A stretch of 64,000 nucleotides of DNA from Legionella tucsonensis (GTDB taxonomy: Bacteria; Pseudomonadota; Gammaproteobacteria; Legionellales; Legionellaceae), in the NCBI RefSeq assembly GCF_001468035.1, contig NZ_LNZA01000001.1:889020-953019 (forward strand), read 5' to 3'. The position numbers and the translations under genes are program-made. Below the pieces are notes generated by a model, which made no database searches, was not told the DNA's origin, and saw only the letters and a program-made list of their open reading frames with translations. This document shows positions 12,678 through 22,054 of the stretch, one piece after another. Numbering within the stretch: the first letter of the stretch is position 1; every line of letters starts with the position of its first letter.

Positions 12678-12782
12678 ACAAGTAGTTTATTGTTAAATAA
12701 TAAGGGCCTCTCTATCTTATATCTGAGAGATAATCACAAAGTTAAAGAGATTTTTACTGTTATATAATGAATCTTTATACTC

Positions 12783-12815
12783 CCCACGTACTGCGCTTTA
12801 AGCGCGGTACGTGGG
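12783..12815. repeat. Strong hairpin between the two permease genes
   Basis: CCCACGTAC (12783-12791) pairs with GTACGTGGG (12807-12815), and inner bases TGCGC/GCGCG extend the stem with one mismatch, around a TTTAA loop. It lies in the 215-bp gap between the two permease genes, which otherwise form one operon. No run of T follows, so it is not a classical terminator. It could be an RNA-stabilising hairpin, an operator, or a small repeat. Confidence 0.6.
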
Positions 12816-12892
12816 ATGAAAAGGTTTGTTGGGTTACTAGGGGCTCATTGCCTGATACCTGCAAAGATAATGAGATTGGTTGAGAAGAAAAA

Positions 12893-14239
12893 ATGATGAT
12901 TGATTTTCTATGGACTGATAAATGCTTTCTCACTTTATTAGGCTTAAGTGCGCTGGTTATTTTACTGAGTTTACGCAAGTATCATATAAGGCGTTCTTTT
13001 TCTATAATTTTGCGCAGACCCATCGCTGTAAGTGCGGGTATCATTTTGTTATTTTTTATTACTGTTGGTATTTTGGATTCGATTCATATTACATCGGTAA
13101 AGAAGAAAACAGAAACTGTAGCTACTGTGTTGGATAATATTTTGTCTCCTATAGATAAAATTTTAGAAAAAACCTATTCGGCGCCGTTGGCTTTAAGGCA
13201 ATTTATTAGTGAAACTACCTTGGTGAATGGTGTTATTGAACAGTCTTATCCATTATTGATTTACCCTGGAAAACGGGTAAAAACAGAATCAGAAAAAAAC
13301 GAGATCATAAAGAGTGCAATTAGATATGCGTTGAAATGCGGTATATTAGCGGTATTTTTTATAGGAATAGTCCTGCTACTCATTCGTTTTTGCAGGCGAT
13401 TAAGACCTTTTTTTGCTTTAAGTGCGACGAGTTTAAGCATCTTAATCACCGTAAGTGCTCTTATATTTTTTGTTGTACTTGGATATGAACTGTCAAGAAC
13501 ATTTCATGTATTAGGTACTGGGCAAATTGGCCAAGACATTTTTTACTTTACAATTAAGAGCATACGTACAGGTTTGGTCATTGGTCTTTTAACTACTTTA
13601 TTTATGCTGCCCTTAGCTTTGTTTTTGGGAGTCGTGGCAGGATATTTTGGAGGCTTGGCAGATGACTTAATTCAGTATACGTATACCACATTAAGCTCTA
13701 TACCTGGTGTTTTACTAATTACTGCCTCAGTTTTGTCTTTGCAAGTTTACATAGCCAACCATCCTGAGCAATTTACTACTTTAGCTCAAAGTGCGGATGC
13801 GCGTTTATTGGCACTTTGTTTCATCCTTGGCGTAACAAGTTGGACCAGCTTATGTCGGCTTTTGCGAGCTGAGACTTTGAAGCTACGTGAAGTAGATTAT
13901 GTTCAAGCGGCACGTGCTTTAGGATCTAATTGGTTTACTATTATTCGCAAACACTTATTGCCCAATGTGATGCATATCGTGGTGATCACTCTGGTTTTGG
14001 ATTTTAGTTTCCTGGTTATGGCTGAGGCCTTGCTTTCTTATGTGGGGGTAGGGGTTTCACCTATGACCATAAGTTGGGGAAATATGATTAATAGTGCACG
14101 GTTTGAACTGGCACGTAATCCCGTTATTTGGTGGCCTATATTGGCTGCATTTGTTTTTATGTTTTTGCTGGTTTTAGCGATTAACTTATTTGCAGATGCA
14201 GTCAGGGATGCCTTTGATCCCCATCAATCGCAAGTTTGA
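12893..14239 (+). CDS. OppC-type ABC permease with long N-terminal extension
   Basis: 448 residues against about 300 for OppC/DppC. The C-terminal 240 residues are a normal binding-protein-dependent permease: GTGQIGQDIF (as in the OppC GTDxxGRD motif) near 200, and the EAA loop VDYVQAARALGSNW near 335. The first 170 residues add extra membrane segments (about 12-26, 43-63 and 145-165) flanking a polar stretch. The ATG at 12893 follows AGAAGAAAAA, a weak ribosome site. It belongs with the 9538 and 11700 genes despite the gap. Confidence 0.88.
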   Translation: MMIDFLWTDKCFLTLLGLSALVILLSLRKYHIRRSFSIILRRPIAVSAGIILLFFITVGILDSIHITSVKKKTETVATVLDNILSPIDKILEKTYSAPLALRQFISETTLVNGVIEQSYPLLIYPGKRVKTESEKNEIIKSAIRYALKCGILAVFFIGIVLLLIRFCRRLRPFFALSATSLSILITVSALIFFVVLGYELSRTFHVLGTGQIGQDIFYFTIKSIRTGLVIGLLTTLFMLPLALFLGVVAGYFGGLADDLIQYTYTTLSSIPGVLLITASVLSLQVYIANHPEQFTTLAQSADARLLALCFILGVTSWTSLCRLLRAETLKLREVDYVQAARALGSNWFTIIRKHLLPNVMHIVVITLVLDFSFLVMAEALLSYVGVGVSPMTISWGNMINSARFELARNPVIWWPILAAFVFMFLLVLAINLFADAVRDAFDPHQSQV

Positions 14240-14351
14240 TATACAAAAAATGTGATTTAGGTTCTTGGTTTATCATCATCATGATGCAGGTATGCAAAAC
14301 CCTTGATTTAGGTTAAAGTTCATCAATTAAGCTTAATGAGTTCATTTTCTT

Positions 14352-17300
14352 ATGCAACAACGTTTTGTTCATTTACGTGTCCACACTGAGTTTTCTGTGG
14401 TTGATGGCTTGACTCGTGTTATGCCCTTAATGAAGGTTTTACCATCCCGAGGGATGTGTGCTGTTGCAGTGACTGATTATTGCAATTTGTTTGCGGCTGT
14501 AAAGCATTATAAAAATGCTGTTGATATGGGAATCAAGCCTATTATTGGGAGTGATTTACCTTGCCATGATCCTGAACAACCTGAGCGAGTTTTTTCTTTG
14601 GTTCTTTTATGCCTTAATTCTCAAGGGTATAAAAATTTAACCTGTCTTATTTCCAAAGCATATCAAGAAGGGCAATATCAAGGACAACCAAGAGTACAAA
14701 ACCAATGGATTCAAGAGTACTCAGCAGGGCTTATCGCATTGTCTGGCGGAAAATTCGGTGATATCGGACAAGCTTTATTAGCCAATGATGATCCTTTAGC
14801 TAAAAGTCGAGCGATATATTGGCAAACACTTTTTCCCAATCGTTTTTATTTAGAAATTCAACGGACAGGGCGGCCTGACGAAACCCGCTACAATGAAAAA
14901 TTGATTGCTTTAGCCGATGAACTGAAATTGCCGTTAGTAGCAACCAATGATGTACGTTTTCTTGATCAAGAAGATTTTGAGGCGCATGAAGCGCGTGTTT
15001 GCATTCATGAAGGGTATACATTGGCTGATCCTAGAAGAGTGCAAAAGTATAGTGCGCAACAGTACTTGCGATCAGCTGATGAAATGATTGCTTTATTTTC
15101 TGATTTGCCATCTGCAATAGAAAATACAGTTGAAATCGGCAAACGATGCACAGTAAAACTGGATTTAGGAAATAATTATTTACCTAATTTTCCCATACCG
15201 GATGGATCTACTGTTGAAGAATATTTATCTCATTTATCACAAGTCGGTTTAGAAGAGCGTTTACTGCAAATATTTAAAAGCAAATCGCCTGAAGAACTGC
15301 AAGCATCAAGAGAAGAGTACGACAAACGTTTGCAGGTTGAACTCAATGTAATTAATAACATGGGCTTTGCCGGTTATTTTCTAATTGTGGCTGATTTCAT
15401 CCAGTGGGCAAAAAAAAATGGTGTGCCAGTTGGTCCAGGACGAGGTTCAGGAGCTGGATCTTTGGTTGCTTATGCATTAAAAATTACTGACTTGGACCCT
15501 TTAGAGTATGAGTTACTTTTTGAGCGTTTCTTGAACCCAGAACGGGTATCCATGCCTGATTTTGATATCGATTTTTGTATGGAAGGTCGTGATCGGGTCA
15601 TTGATTATGTGGCCGAGAAATATGGCAGGCAAAGTGTTTCACAAATCATTACCTTTGGTACTATGGCTGCAAAAGCAGTAGTACGAGATGTTGGACGTGT
15701 ATTAGGTCATCCCTATGGTTTTGTGGATAAGTTAGCAAAATTAATCCCTTTTGAGATAGGTATTACATTAAGTAAGGCTTTGGAACAGGAAGAAGAACTA
15801 AAGCGTCGTTACGAAGAAGAAGAGGAAGTAAAAGAACTCATTGATTTGGCTTTAAAACTCGAAGGGATTACCCGTAATGCAGGGAAACATGCCGGGGGAG
15901 TAGTAATTGCGCCATCTCAGCTTACAGATTTTACCGCGATTTATTGTGAAGAGGGATCTACACAAATTGTTAGTCAGTTTGATAAAGATGATGTCGAAGC
16001 GGCGGGTTTGGTCAAATTTGACTTTTTGGGATTGCGTACCCTGACGATTATCGATTGGGCATTAACTACGGTAAATAAAAAACGAGCTGTTGAAGGTTTG
16101 CCTGCAGTTGATATCAGTCAAATTCCAACAGATGATACCGCAACTTTTGATTTATTAAAGGCATGTAAAACAACAGCAGTATTTCAGCTGGAATCTCGTG
16201 GTATGAAGGAGTTAATTAGCCGTTTACAACCTGATTGCTTTGAGGACATTATCGCTTTAGTGGCTTTATTCAGACCAGGTCCTTTGCAATCTGGAATGGT
16301 AGATGATTTTATTGATCGTAAGCATGGGCGTGCGGCAGTTGACTACCCCCATCCGGATTTGGAGCCAATTTTAAAGCCAACTTACGGTGTTATCTTATAT
16401 CAAGAGCAAGTAATGCAAATTGCGCAGGTATTGGCAAATTATACTTTGGGTGCTGCGGATTTGTTACGTCGTGCGATGGGAAAGAAAAAACCTGAAGAAA
16501 TGGCGAAACAACGAGAAATCTTTACTCAGGGCGCGACTGCTCGAGGAGTTGATGAAAAAATTGCAACCCATATTTTTGACTTGATGGAAAAATTTGCAGG
16601 TTATGGTTTTAATAAATCGCATTCAGCTGCATATGCGTTGGTAGCTTACCAAACTGCGTGGCTTAAGGCACACTATCCGGCTGCATTCATGGCTGCGGTT
16701 ATGTCTTCAGATATGGATAATACAGATAAAGTGGTCACTTTTATTGATGAATGTGCTCATATGAAGTTGAAGGTTTTACCCTCATCAATTAATCACTCGA
16801 TGTATCCTTTTACAGTAGTTGATGATGCCACTATTATTTATGGTCTTGGTGCTATAAAAGGGGTGGGAGAGTCTGCTATTGATTGCATTATGGAGGAGCG
16901 TGAAGCAGGAGGGAAATATACAGATTTATTTAGTTTCTGCCAACGACTGGATTTACGCAAGGTGAATCGACGCGTATTAGAAGCGCTAATTAAAAGTGGT
17001 GCTTTTGATGATTGGAATGTAGAGCGAGCAATATTAACTGCATCTTTGGAAAAAGCTCTAAAGGTGGCAGAAAAAGAGCATCAGAATCAATCCAGTGGTC
17101 AATTTGATTTATTTTCATTACTAGAAGACGATACGAATAAGCAAGATTATGTGCAATGCAAACCCTGGTCGGAGGCGCAGCGTCTGGAAGGTGAGCGAGA
17201 AGTATTAGGCTTTTATCTAACCGGGCATCCTGCAGATCAATATCGGCGTGAGTTTGGTGACTTTATCGTTTCAATCAGTCAATTAAATCCATCCATGCAT

Positions 17301-17798
17301 AAAAAAGCCATTATTTGCGCGCAAATTGTTGGAATTCGCAAAATTTTGACGAAACGCGGTAAGAAATTAGTAATTCTTGGTATGGATGATTCTACTGGGC
17401 GACTTGATGTTGTTGTTTTTGGTGAGCTGTTTGAGTCCTCAGCACCAGGTTTGGCAACTGGAGATATGGTGGTTATTGAAGGTGAAGTGGCTCATGATGA
17501 TTATAATGGCGGTGTGAAAATGACCGCGAATTATCTCTATGATGTGCCAACTGCGCGTACTAAATTTGCTCGATGCTTGGAGTTACGTTTACACTCTAGA
17601 AATCAGGGGATTCTAGGCTCTATTAAGGCGTTATTAAAAGCTCATGTTGGGCGTTGTGCTGTACAATTTTCATACTGCAATGATTATGCTAGTGCACAGT
17701 TGAGTCTTGCGCAACAATGGCAAGTAATGCCAAGTGATGAACTACTTGGACTTTTGATGAATCTTTTAGGGGATGAGCAAGTTTTAATGCGGTATTAG
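14352..17798 (+). CDS. dnaE: DNA polymerase III alpha subunit DnaE
   Basis: 1148 residues, close to the 1160 of enterobacterial DnaE. The N-terminal PHP domain begins VHLRVHTEFSVVDG. The polymerase palm carries PDFDIDF (residues 402-408, catalytic Asp 403 and 405), preceded by the GPGRGSGAGSLVAYAL motif. An HhH/fingers region with GYGFNKSHSAAYA follows, then an OB fold near 970-1060. It is the replicative polymerase catalytic subunit. No internal disruption. No operon partner is obvious; a 112-bp gap separates it from the permease. Confidence 0.97.
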   Translation: MQQRFVHLRVHTEFSVVDGLTRVMPLMKVLPSRGMCAVAVTDYCNLFAAVKHYKNAVDMGIKPIIGSDLPCHDPEQPERVFSLVLLCLNSQGYKNLTCLISKAYQEGQYQGQPRVQNQWIQEYSAGLIALSGGKFGDIGQALLANDDPLAKSRAIYWQTLFPNRFYLEIQRTGRPDETRYNEKLIALADELKLPLVATNDVRFLDQEDFEAHEARVCIHEGYTLADPRRVQKYSAQQYLRSADEMIALFSDLPSAIENTVEIGKRCTVKLDLGNNYLPNFPIPDGSTVEEYLSHLSQVGLEERLLQIFKSKSPEELQASREEYDKRLQVELNVINNMGFAGYFLIVADFIQWAKKNGVPVGPGRGSGAGSLVAYALKITDLDPLEYELLFERFLNPERVSMPDFDIDFCMEGRDRVIDYVAEKYGRQSVSQIITFGTMAAKAVVRDVGRVLGHPYGFVDKLAKLIPFEIGITLSKALEQEEELKRRYEEEEEVKELIDLALKLEGITRNAGKHAGGVVIAPSQLTDFTAIYCEEGSTQIVSQFDKDDVEAAGLVKFDFLGLRTLTIIDWALTTVNKKRAVEGLPAVDISQIPTDDTATFDLLKACKTTAVFQLESRGMKELISRLQPDCFEDIIALVALFRPGPLQSGMVDDFIDRKHGRAAVDYPHPDLEPILKPTYGVILYQEQVMQIAQVLANYTLGAADLLRRAMGKKKPEEMAKQREIFTQGATARGVDEKIATHIFDLMEKFAGYGFNKSHSAAYALVAYQTAWLKAHYPAAFMAAVMSSDMDNTDKVVTFIDECAHMKLKVLPSSINHSMYPFTVVDDATIIYGLGAIKGVGESAIDCIMEEREAGGKYTDLFSFCQRLDLRKVNRRVLEALIKSGAFDDWNVERAILTASLEKALKVAEKEHQNQSSGQFDLFSLLEDDTNKQDYVQCKPWSEAQRLEGEREVLGFYLTGHPADQYRREFGDFIVSISQLNPSMHKKAIICAQIVGIRKILTKRGKKLVILGMDDSTGRLDVVVFGELFESSAPGLATGDMVVIEGEVAHDDYNGGVKMTANYLYDVPTARTKFARCLELRLHSRNQGILGSIKALLKAHVGRCAVQFSYCNDYASAQLSLAQQWQVMPSDELLGLLMNLLGDEQVLMRY

Positions 17799-17818
17799 TG
17801 GAAATTATGATAAAGATC

Positions 17819-17848
17819 CTCGAATTACGCTGCGCTCACCCTGGCTAT
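17819..17848. repeat. Half copy of the GC-rich palindromic element
   Basis: Degenerate right arm only (ACGCTGCGCTCACCCTGGCTA), similar to the ends at 3846-3871 and 7371-7392, with no matching left arm. It lies between dnaE and phhB, which are convergent. It looks like a decayed copy rather than a functioning hairpin. Confidence 0.5.
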
Positions 17849-17864
17849 ATTTTAGGTATAGTTT

Positions 17865-18206
17865 TTAACTAATTAACAGCTTATCCATTTTTGCTGCACA
17901 AATAAAATCATTATGACTCAAGCCATTGATGGCATGGGTCATAAAGCTCACGCGGCAATAGTTATAGCCTATTTCTAAATCAGGATGATGATTTTCGGTA
18001 TTTGCAATCCATGCAAGTGCATTAACAAAAGCCATTGTTTCATAAAAATTTTTAAAAGATAAACTGCGTTTAATGATGCGATTATCTGCATTTACCTCCC
18101 AATTTTTATTTAACTGTGGCATCAGATTTTTAATTTGTTCTGCATTTAATGCATCGCCTATGCCTTCACATGATTCACAATGTTTGCTGCTCAAGTCACT
18201 GGTCAT
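17865..18206 (-). CDS. phhB: Pterin-4a-carbinolamine dehydratase
   Basis: 113 residues, standard length. The family signature ENHHPDLEIGYN with the later TMHAINGLSHNDF-like segment (His residues of the active site) is complete. The enzyme recycles the pterin cofactor of phenylalanine hydroxylase. In Legionella, phhA/phhB feed tyrosine and pigment synthesis (family knowledge); no phhA is present here. It lies 12 bp after hisC on the same strand, so the two are probably cotranscribed. The ATG at 18206 follows GGAAAT. Confidence 0.93.
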   Translation of the reverse strand: MTSDLSSKHCESCEGIGDALNAEQIKNLMPQLNKNWEVNADNRIIKRSLSFKNFYETMAFVNALAWIANTENHHPDLEIGYNYCRVSFMTHAINGLSHNDFICAAKMDKLLIS

Positions 18207-18218
18207 TTTATTATTTCC

Positions 18219-19334
18219 TTACTTGTAGTAATTACTCAATGTATTAAGAAATCGATCATTTTGTTCTTTGGTCCCTACAGTTACTCGTATGTAATTGTTC
18301 ATCTTATATGGATGTAGTGGGCGGACTATGATACCTTTATCTAATAGATAGTTATAGAGCAACATACCGTCCTCCTTACTATCAAAGGTAAGAAAATTGC
18401 ATGCTGAGGGTAAGTAATCGATATTTAATTGATTAAATCCATCTTTCATTTGCAGCATTCCTTCTGCATTGGTTTGCAAGCTTAATTGAATAAATTGATC
18501 GTCATCCAAGGCAGCATGAGCAGCGGTCAGTGCGACTTGATTTACCGTAAACGGTAACTGGATTCGTCGCATGAGCTCAACTATTGAGGAATGAGCTATT
18601 GCATAACCTAAACGAACACCTGCTAACCCGTATATTTTTGAAAAAGTTCGCGTAATCACTAAATTAGGATGTTTAGCCAACCATTCAATACTATTATAAC
18701 TTAATTGAGGCTCTGCATACTCATAATAAGCTTCATCGATGACCAATAGAGTGCTTTCAGGAATATTTTCTAACAGACGTTTTATTTCTTTTTGACTAAT
18801 CAGAACACCGGTAGGATTATTAGGATTCGCTAAAAAAATAATACCGGTTTGTGAATTGCATGTTTGAATCAACTTATCTACGTTAACATGCCAATCTGGA
18901 TTAATTCCAATCGTGCGAACCGGGATATTCAAGGTATTAGCTTGAATCGCATAGGTGCTAAACGCATATTCGTGTGTGATGATGTGTTTGTCATTATGCA
19001 GTGCAAAGCAGTTGAGTAGAATAGTGAATATGTAATCCGAACCATTACTTACAAAAAGTTGATCCGTATCGATTGCAAGTTTATTTGCAAGTTTAGGCAT
19101 TAAGTGATGATTCATTGGTGAGGGGTAAGTAGCTAAGAGATAGGTTGACATTTCTTTTAATGCGGCAAGAGCTAAAGGGCTGCAACCTAAAGGATTTTCA
19201 TTACTCGCCATTTTAATAATGTCATTGACCTTAATCCCTTTCTCACGCGCTAGTTCTTCTATAGACTTCCCTGGCTTATAAGGGACTAAAGATTGTATGC
19301 CTGGATGAGGTAATTGTTGAAAGTTAACTGCCAT
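18219..19334 (-). CDS. hisC: Histidinol-phosphate aminotransferase
   Basis: 371 residues of the class I/II PLP aminotransferases, HisC subgroup. Visible: ASNENPLG near 43-50, ANPNNPTG at 169-176, VIDEAYYEY with Asp 200, and the Schiff-base lysine in TRTFSKIYGLAG (Lys 233). It makes L-histidinol phosphate from imidazole acetol phosphate. It is not in a his operon. Pairing with phhB suggests it may serve, or also serve, aromatic transamination, which HisC relatives can do. That functional shift is inference. Confidence 0.9.
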   Translation of the reverse strand: MAVNFQQLPHPGIQSLVPYKPGKSIEELAREKGIKVNDIIKMASNENPLGCSPLALAALKEMSTYLLATYPSPMNHHLMPKLANKLAIDTDQLFVSNGSDYIFTILLNCFALHNDKHIITHEYAFSTYAIQANTLNIPVRTIGINPDWHVNVDKLIQTCNSQTGIIFLANPNNPTGVLISQKEIKRLLENIPESTLLVIDEAYYEYAEPQLSYNSIEWLAKHPNLVITRTFSKIYGLAGVRLGYAIAHSSIVELMRRIQLPFTVNQVALTAAHAALDDDQFIQLSLQTNAEGMLQMKDGFNQLNIDYLPSACNFLTFDSKEDGMLLYNYLLDKGIIVRPLHPYKMNNYIRVTVGTKEQNDRFLNTLSNYYK

Positions 19335-19522
19335 AATTTTCCCTAACTAAAAATTTTCTTCATATTATCCAAGCTTTAGCTTCCTGTCACGAGCTCATTG
19401 AATTAAAAAAATAATTCTAGAGTGTATTACATCAGTCTGTAGGTGGCGAACACAGGTCTTGAATTTTTATTTCCATGACGTTAATCTTTGCATGGCAAAC
19501 CAACCACAGGAAAAAATGGAAT

Positions 19523-19843
19523 ATGAATTGGCAAAAGGGATTTTCCCTTACTGAAGTATTGGTATCTTTATTACTGGTAACCACTTTAGCTCTGACTTTA
19601 TTACAACAACAATGGCAGAGTAAGCAATTATTAAATCAATTAATTTTTAGAACGCACGGTTCACAATTTCTTGATCAAATTGAAGAATCCCTTGTGGCTA
19701 AAGTTTCAAAACTTCCACCAACGCCTTCCTCCTATCATTTGGATATACAGCTAAAAAATCAACAGTTACTTCTTCATCTTGTATGGTTTGAACAAGTAGG
19801 CTCTATAACCCGTCAACATCATCTTATTGGAAGTGGTGAATGA
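19523..19843 (+). CDS. pilV: Type IV minor pilin, PilV-like
   Basis: 106 residues from MNWQKGFSLTEVLVSLLL. GFSLTE is a prepilin peptidase site (cleavage after G, N-methyl-F, Glu at +5), followed by the hydrophobic helix. This start is preferred over an earlier ATG at 19475 because it leaves the normal six-residue prepilin leader, and AGGA lies at 19508-19511. PilV normally is 150-190 residues, so this is short. It overlaps pilW by ATGA. Confidence 0.75.
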   Translation: MNWQKGFSLTEVLVSLLLVTTLALTLLQQQWQSKQLLNQLIFRTHGSQFLDQIEESLVAKVSKLPPTPSSYHLDIQLKNQQLLLHLVWFEQVGSITRQHHLIGSGE

Positions 19844-20583
19844 AAAAGCAAATGGGAGTCAGCCTGACAGAAGTATTGATAAGTCTTTTTCTGGCAAGTG
19901 TGATTATGACTTTATTAATCCAACTTTATTTGGGAAGCAAGCGTCAATATCTTGAAACAGAAAAAATTTTAGAAACACGTTTTGATTTACAATGGGTGAG
20001 TGATTTACTGAGTGATAGTATTCGGCGTGCGGGTTTTACCCCCTGTTTGGGCATTGATCACTTGCAAGTTATTGATCGCAGAAATCATCAAAATAGAATT
20101 CATGCTTTACAAACCGGAAATCAACCGAATCAATTCATCCATGTAAATCGTATGAATGAACACTTTGCAAAAATAATCAAAATTCAAGGCGCAACCAAAA
20201 TAGTAACTCAAGAGCCAGTGATACTTCATAAAAAGCGTCCCATACTCATCGCTGATTGCGAACATGCTGAGGTACAAGAACTATTTGACATGGAACAACA
20301 AAGTAACAATTCACTTATTACTTTGAACAAGCCTCTATTTTTTTCTTATGACCGCTCGGCATATATTGGTGAGTATCTTGAAGAAAAATGGTTTATTAAG
20401 AGAAACGCGAATGATGTAGATACGTTACATTATCAGTTGGTACAGACAGAAGAAATAACTCCTTTAATTCATTTCATGCATACCCGAAATCGACACATAG
20501 AAGAGAAGCAGTTTCTTGAAATTATCATGGGATTGGATGAGAGTAAAACACATGAGCTTAAGGTTTTGGTGCGTGGCTCATGA
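19840..20583 (+). CDS. pilW: Type IV minor pilin, PilW-like
   Basis: 247 residues starting MKKQMGVSLTEVLISLFLA: a prepilin site with Glu +5 and a hydrophobic helix, then the RRAGFTPC segment near residue 60 that is characteristic of PilW. It is smaller than Pseudomonas PilW (about 274). Overlaps of 4 bp with pilV and pilX show a translationally coupled operon. Minor pilins prime pilus assembly at the inner membrane. Confidence 0.78.
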   Translation: MKKQMGVSLTEVLISLFLASVIMTLLIQLYLGSKRQYLETEKILETRFDLQWVSDLLSDSIRRAGFTPCLGIDHLQVIDRRNHQNRIHALQTGNQPNQFIHVNRMNEHFAKIIKIQGATKIVTQEPVILHKKRPILIADCEHAEVQELFDMEQQSNNSLITLNKPLFFSYDRSAYIGEYLEEKWFIKRNANDVDTLHYQLVQTEEITPLIHFMHTRNRHIEEKQFLEIIMGLDESKTHELKVLVRGS

Positions 20584-21104
20584 GTAGGAAAAATAAAGGA
20601 TTTATTTTATTACTGACCTTACTTATTATTGCTGTGATTAGTTTGCTTATTTTGACTTCGATGCAGCATGTTTTACTGTATTACAAGACAATTAATAAAC
20701 AAGAAGTGTTGCACCAGAATTTTTATCAATTAGAGGATATTGCATTGCGATTGCTGCATCAACGCACAGCGTTGAGTCCGGACTGTGTGACACGCTCAGA
20801 TTCTGCAAATCAAGTAATACATAATTTACTCGAATACAAAGGTTGCTCTTTAAAAAGTGGTTTAACTCAATACAAATATTACGTTGAGGACTTGGGAGAG
20901 TTTCCATGTTTGGTGGTTCGCTATAAGGGACGAAAATCAGCATCGCATCATCAACGAGTGACTGTTGTTCCCTTTGAGGAGGGATCCCCTGTGGCTTTAT
21001 TGCAAATACGGTATATTAGTGCAGGAAGGGTGATCCCTTGTCTGGTAAAGGAACATGCTATTCCTCTGGGAGTGAGCAGCTGGCGATATTTACCTTCTCT
21101 ATAA
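20580..21104 (+). CDS. pilX: Type IV minor pilin, PilX-like
   Basis: 174 residues, MSRKNKGFILLLTLLIIAV at the N-terminus. As in many PilX and GspK proteins, the +5 position is not Glu (Leu here), which is compatible with a tip pilin. The C-terminus is Cys-containing and soluble. It closes the three-gene overlap cluster. The PilY1 tip adhesin gene that usually follows is absent: the next gene is an efflux fusion protein 144 bp on. Confidence 0.75.
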   Translation: MSRKNKGFILLLTLLIIAVISLLILTSMQHVLLYYKTINKQEVLHQNFYQLEDIALRLLHQRTALSPDCVTRSDSANQVIHNLLEYKGCSLKSGLTQYKYYVEDLGEFPCLVVRYKGRKSASHHQRVTVVPFEEGSPVALLQIRYISAGRVIPCLVKEHAIPLGVSSWRYLPSL

Positions 21105-21247
21105 ATAAATTTTATTAAAGGTAGGGGCTGATCTCATTTCGCTATTTTGATCAAGATAGTAGAAATGTAAACAGACTCTAATATTTTCTTGAGCTGCATC
21201 AAACCTAGTTGTATTGTAATAGCTAGGGTAAATAGAAAGGTTTTTAG

Positions 21248-22051
21248 GTGCATTTACAAAATATTTCTAAATTTAAGTATTGGCCGCAAATGGTGGTGCT
21301 TGCTTTATTGTTGGCAGGATATCTTGCCTACCGTTATTTTGCTTTTTATGACACCCGCTCAAATGATGCATATGTTTCAGCTCATGTAGTCAACATGGCT
21401 GCTCTGGTTTCTGGTCCTGTTTCGAGAATTTATGTTAAAGACAATCAGAGGGTGAAAAAAGGAGATAAACTTATTGAAATTGATTCTCTTCCCTATGTTT
21501 ATGCGGTGCAGCAAGCTAAATCCAAGTTAGATATTGCTAAATTGAATTATGAAAATAAAAAGGCAGACGCTGCTCAAGCCAAATTTAAGATTGCGCAAGC
21601 GAATTTCGAATTAGATAAGGCAAATTATCTTCTAAATCACACTATTCTTGTAGCCCCTGAGGATGGTTACATCACCAATTTTAATTTACGCATAGGTCAG
21701 TACATTAAAAAAGGAGAAGGACTATTTGCTCTTATTGAAACCAAACAGTGGTGGGTGGTTACGCGATATAGAGAAACAGCACTTCGGTTGATTCAACCTG
21801 GAGATAAGGCAAAAATTATGATTGATATGTATCCAGGAAAAGTATTCCATGGACATGTAGACAGTATCGGTTGGGGGATTAATCGGGTACAAAGCGGTAA
21901 TGTTATTCCTTCAACGCTGATTTATTTAGAAGCAACCGAAGATTGGATTCGTATAGCACAACGGTTTCCAGTGCGAATTTATATCGATGATTTATCTGAT
22001 GAATATCCAATGCGCATTGGTGCCAGCGCTACTACCATTACATACAGGTGA
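21248..22051 (+). CDS. HlyD-family membrane fusion protein, AaeA-like
   Basis: 267 residues starting with GTG, followed by a single N-terminal membrane helix (about 13-31), a biotinyl-lipoyl domain (VSGPVSRIYVKDNQRVKKGDKL, of which the GDKL part is typical), a short hairpin of about 70 residues, the second lipoyl half (LVAPEDGYITN) and a beta-barrel. The short hairpin and the adjacent FUSC-type transporter 3 bp downstream match the AaeA/AaeB aromatic acid efflux pair. The substrate is not shown by the sequence. No LysR-type regulator is next to it. Confidence 0.85.
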   Translation: MHLQNISKFKYWPQMVVLALLLAGYLAYRYFAFYDTRSNDAYVSAHVVNMAALVSGPVSRIYVKDNQRVKKGDKLIEIDSLPYVYAVQQAKSKLDIAKLNYENKKADAAQAKFKIAQANFELDKANYLLNHTILVAPEDGYITNFNLRIGQYIKKGEGLFALIETKQWWVVTRYRETALRLIQPGDKAKIMIDMYPGKVFHGHVDSIGWGINRVQSGNVIPSTLIYLEATEDWIRIAQRFPVRIYIDDLSDEYPMRIGASATTITYR

Positions 22052-22054
22052 TCC

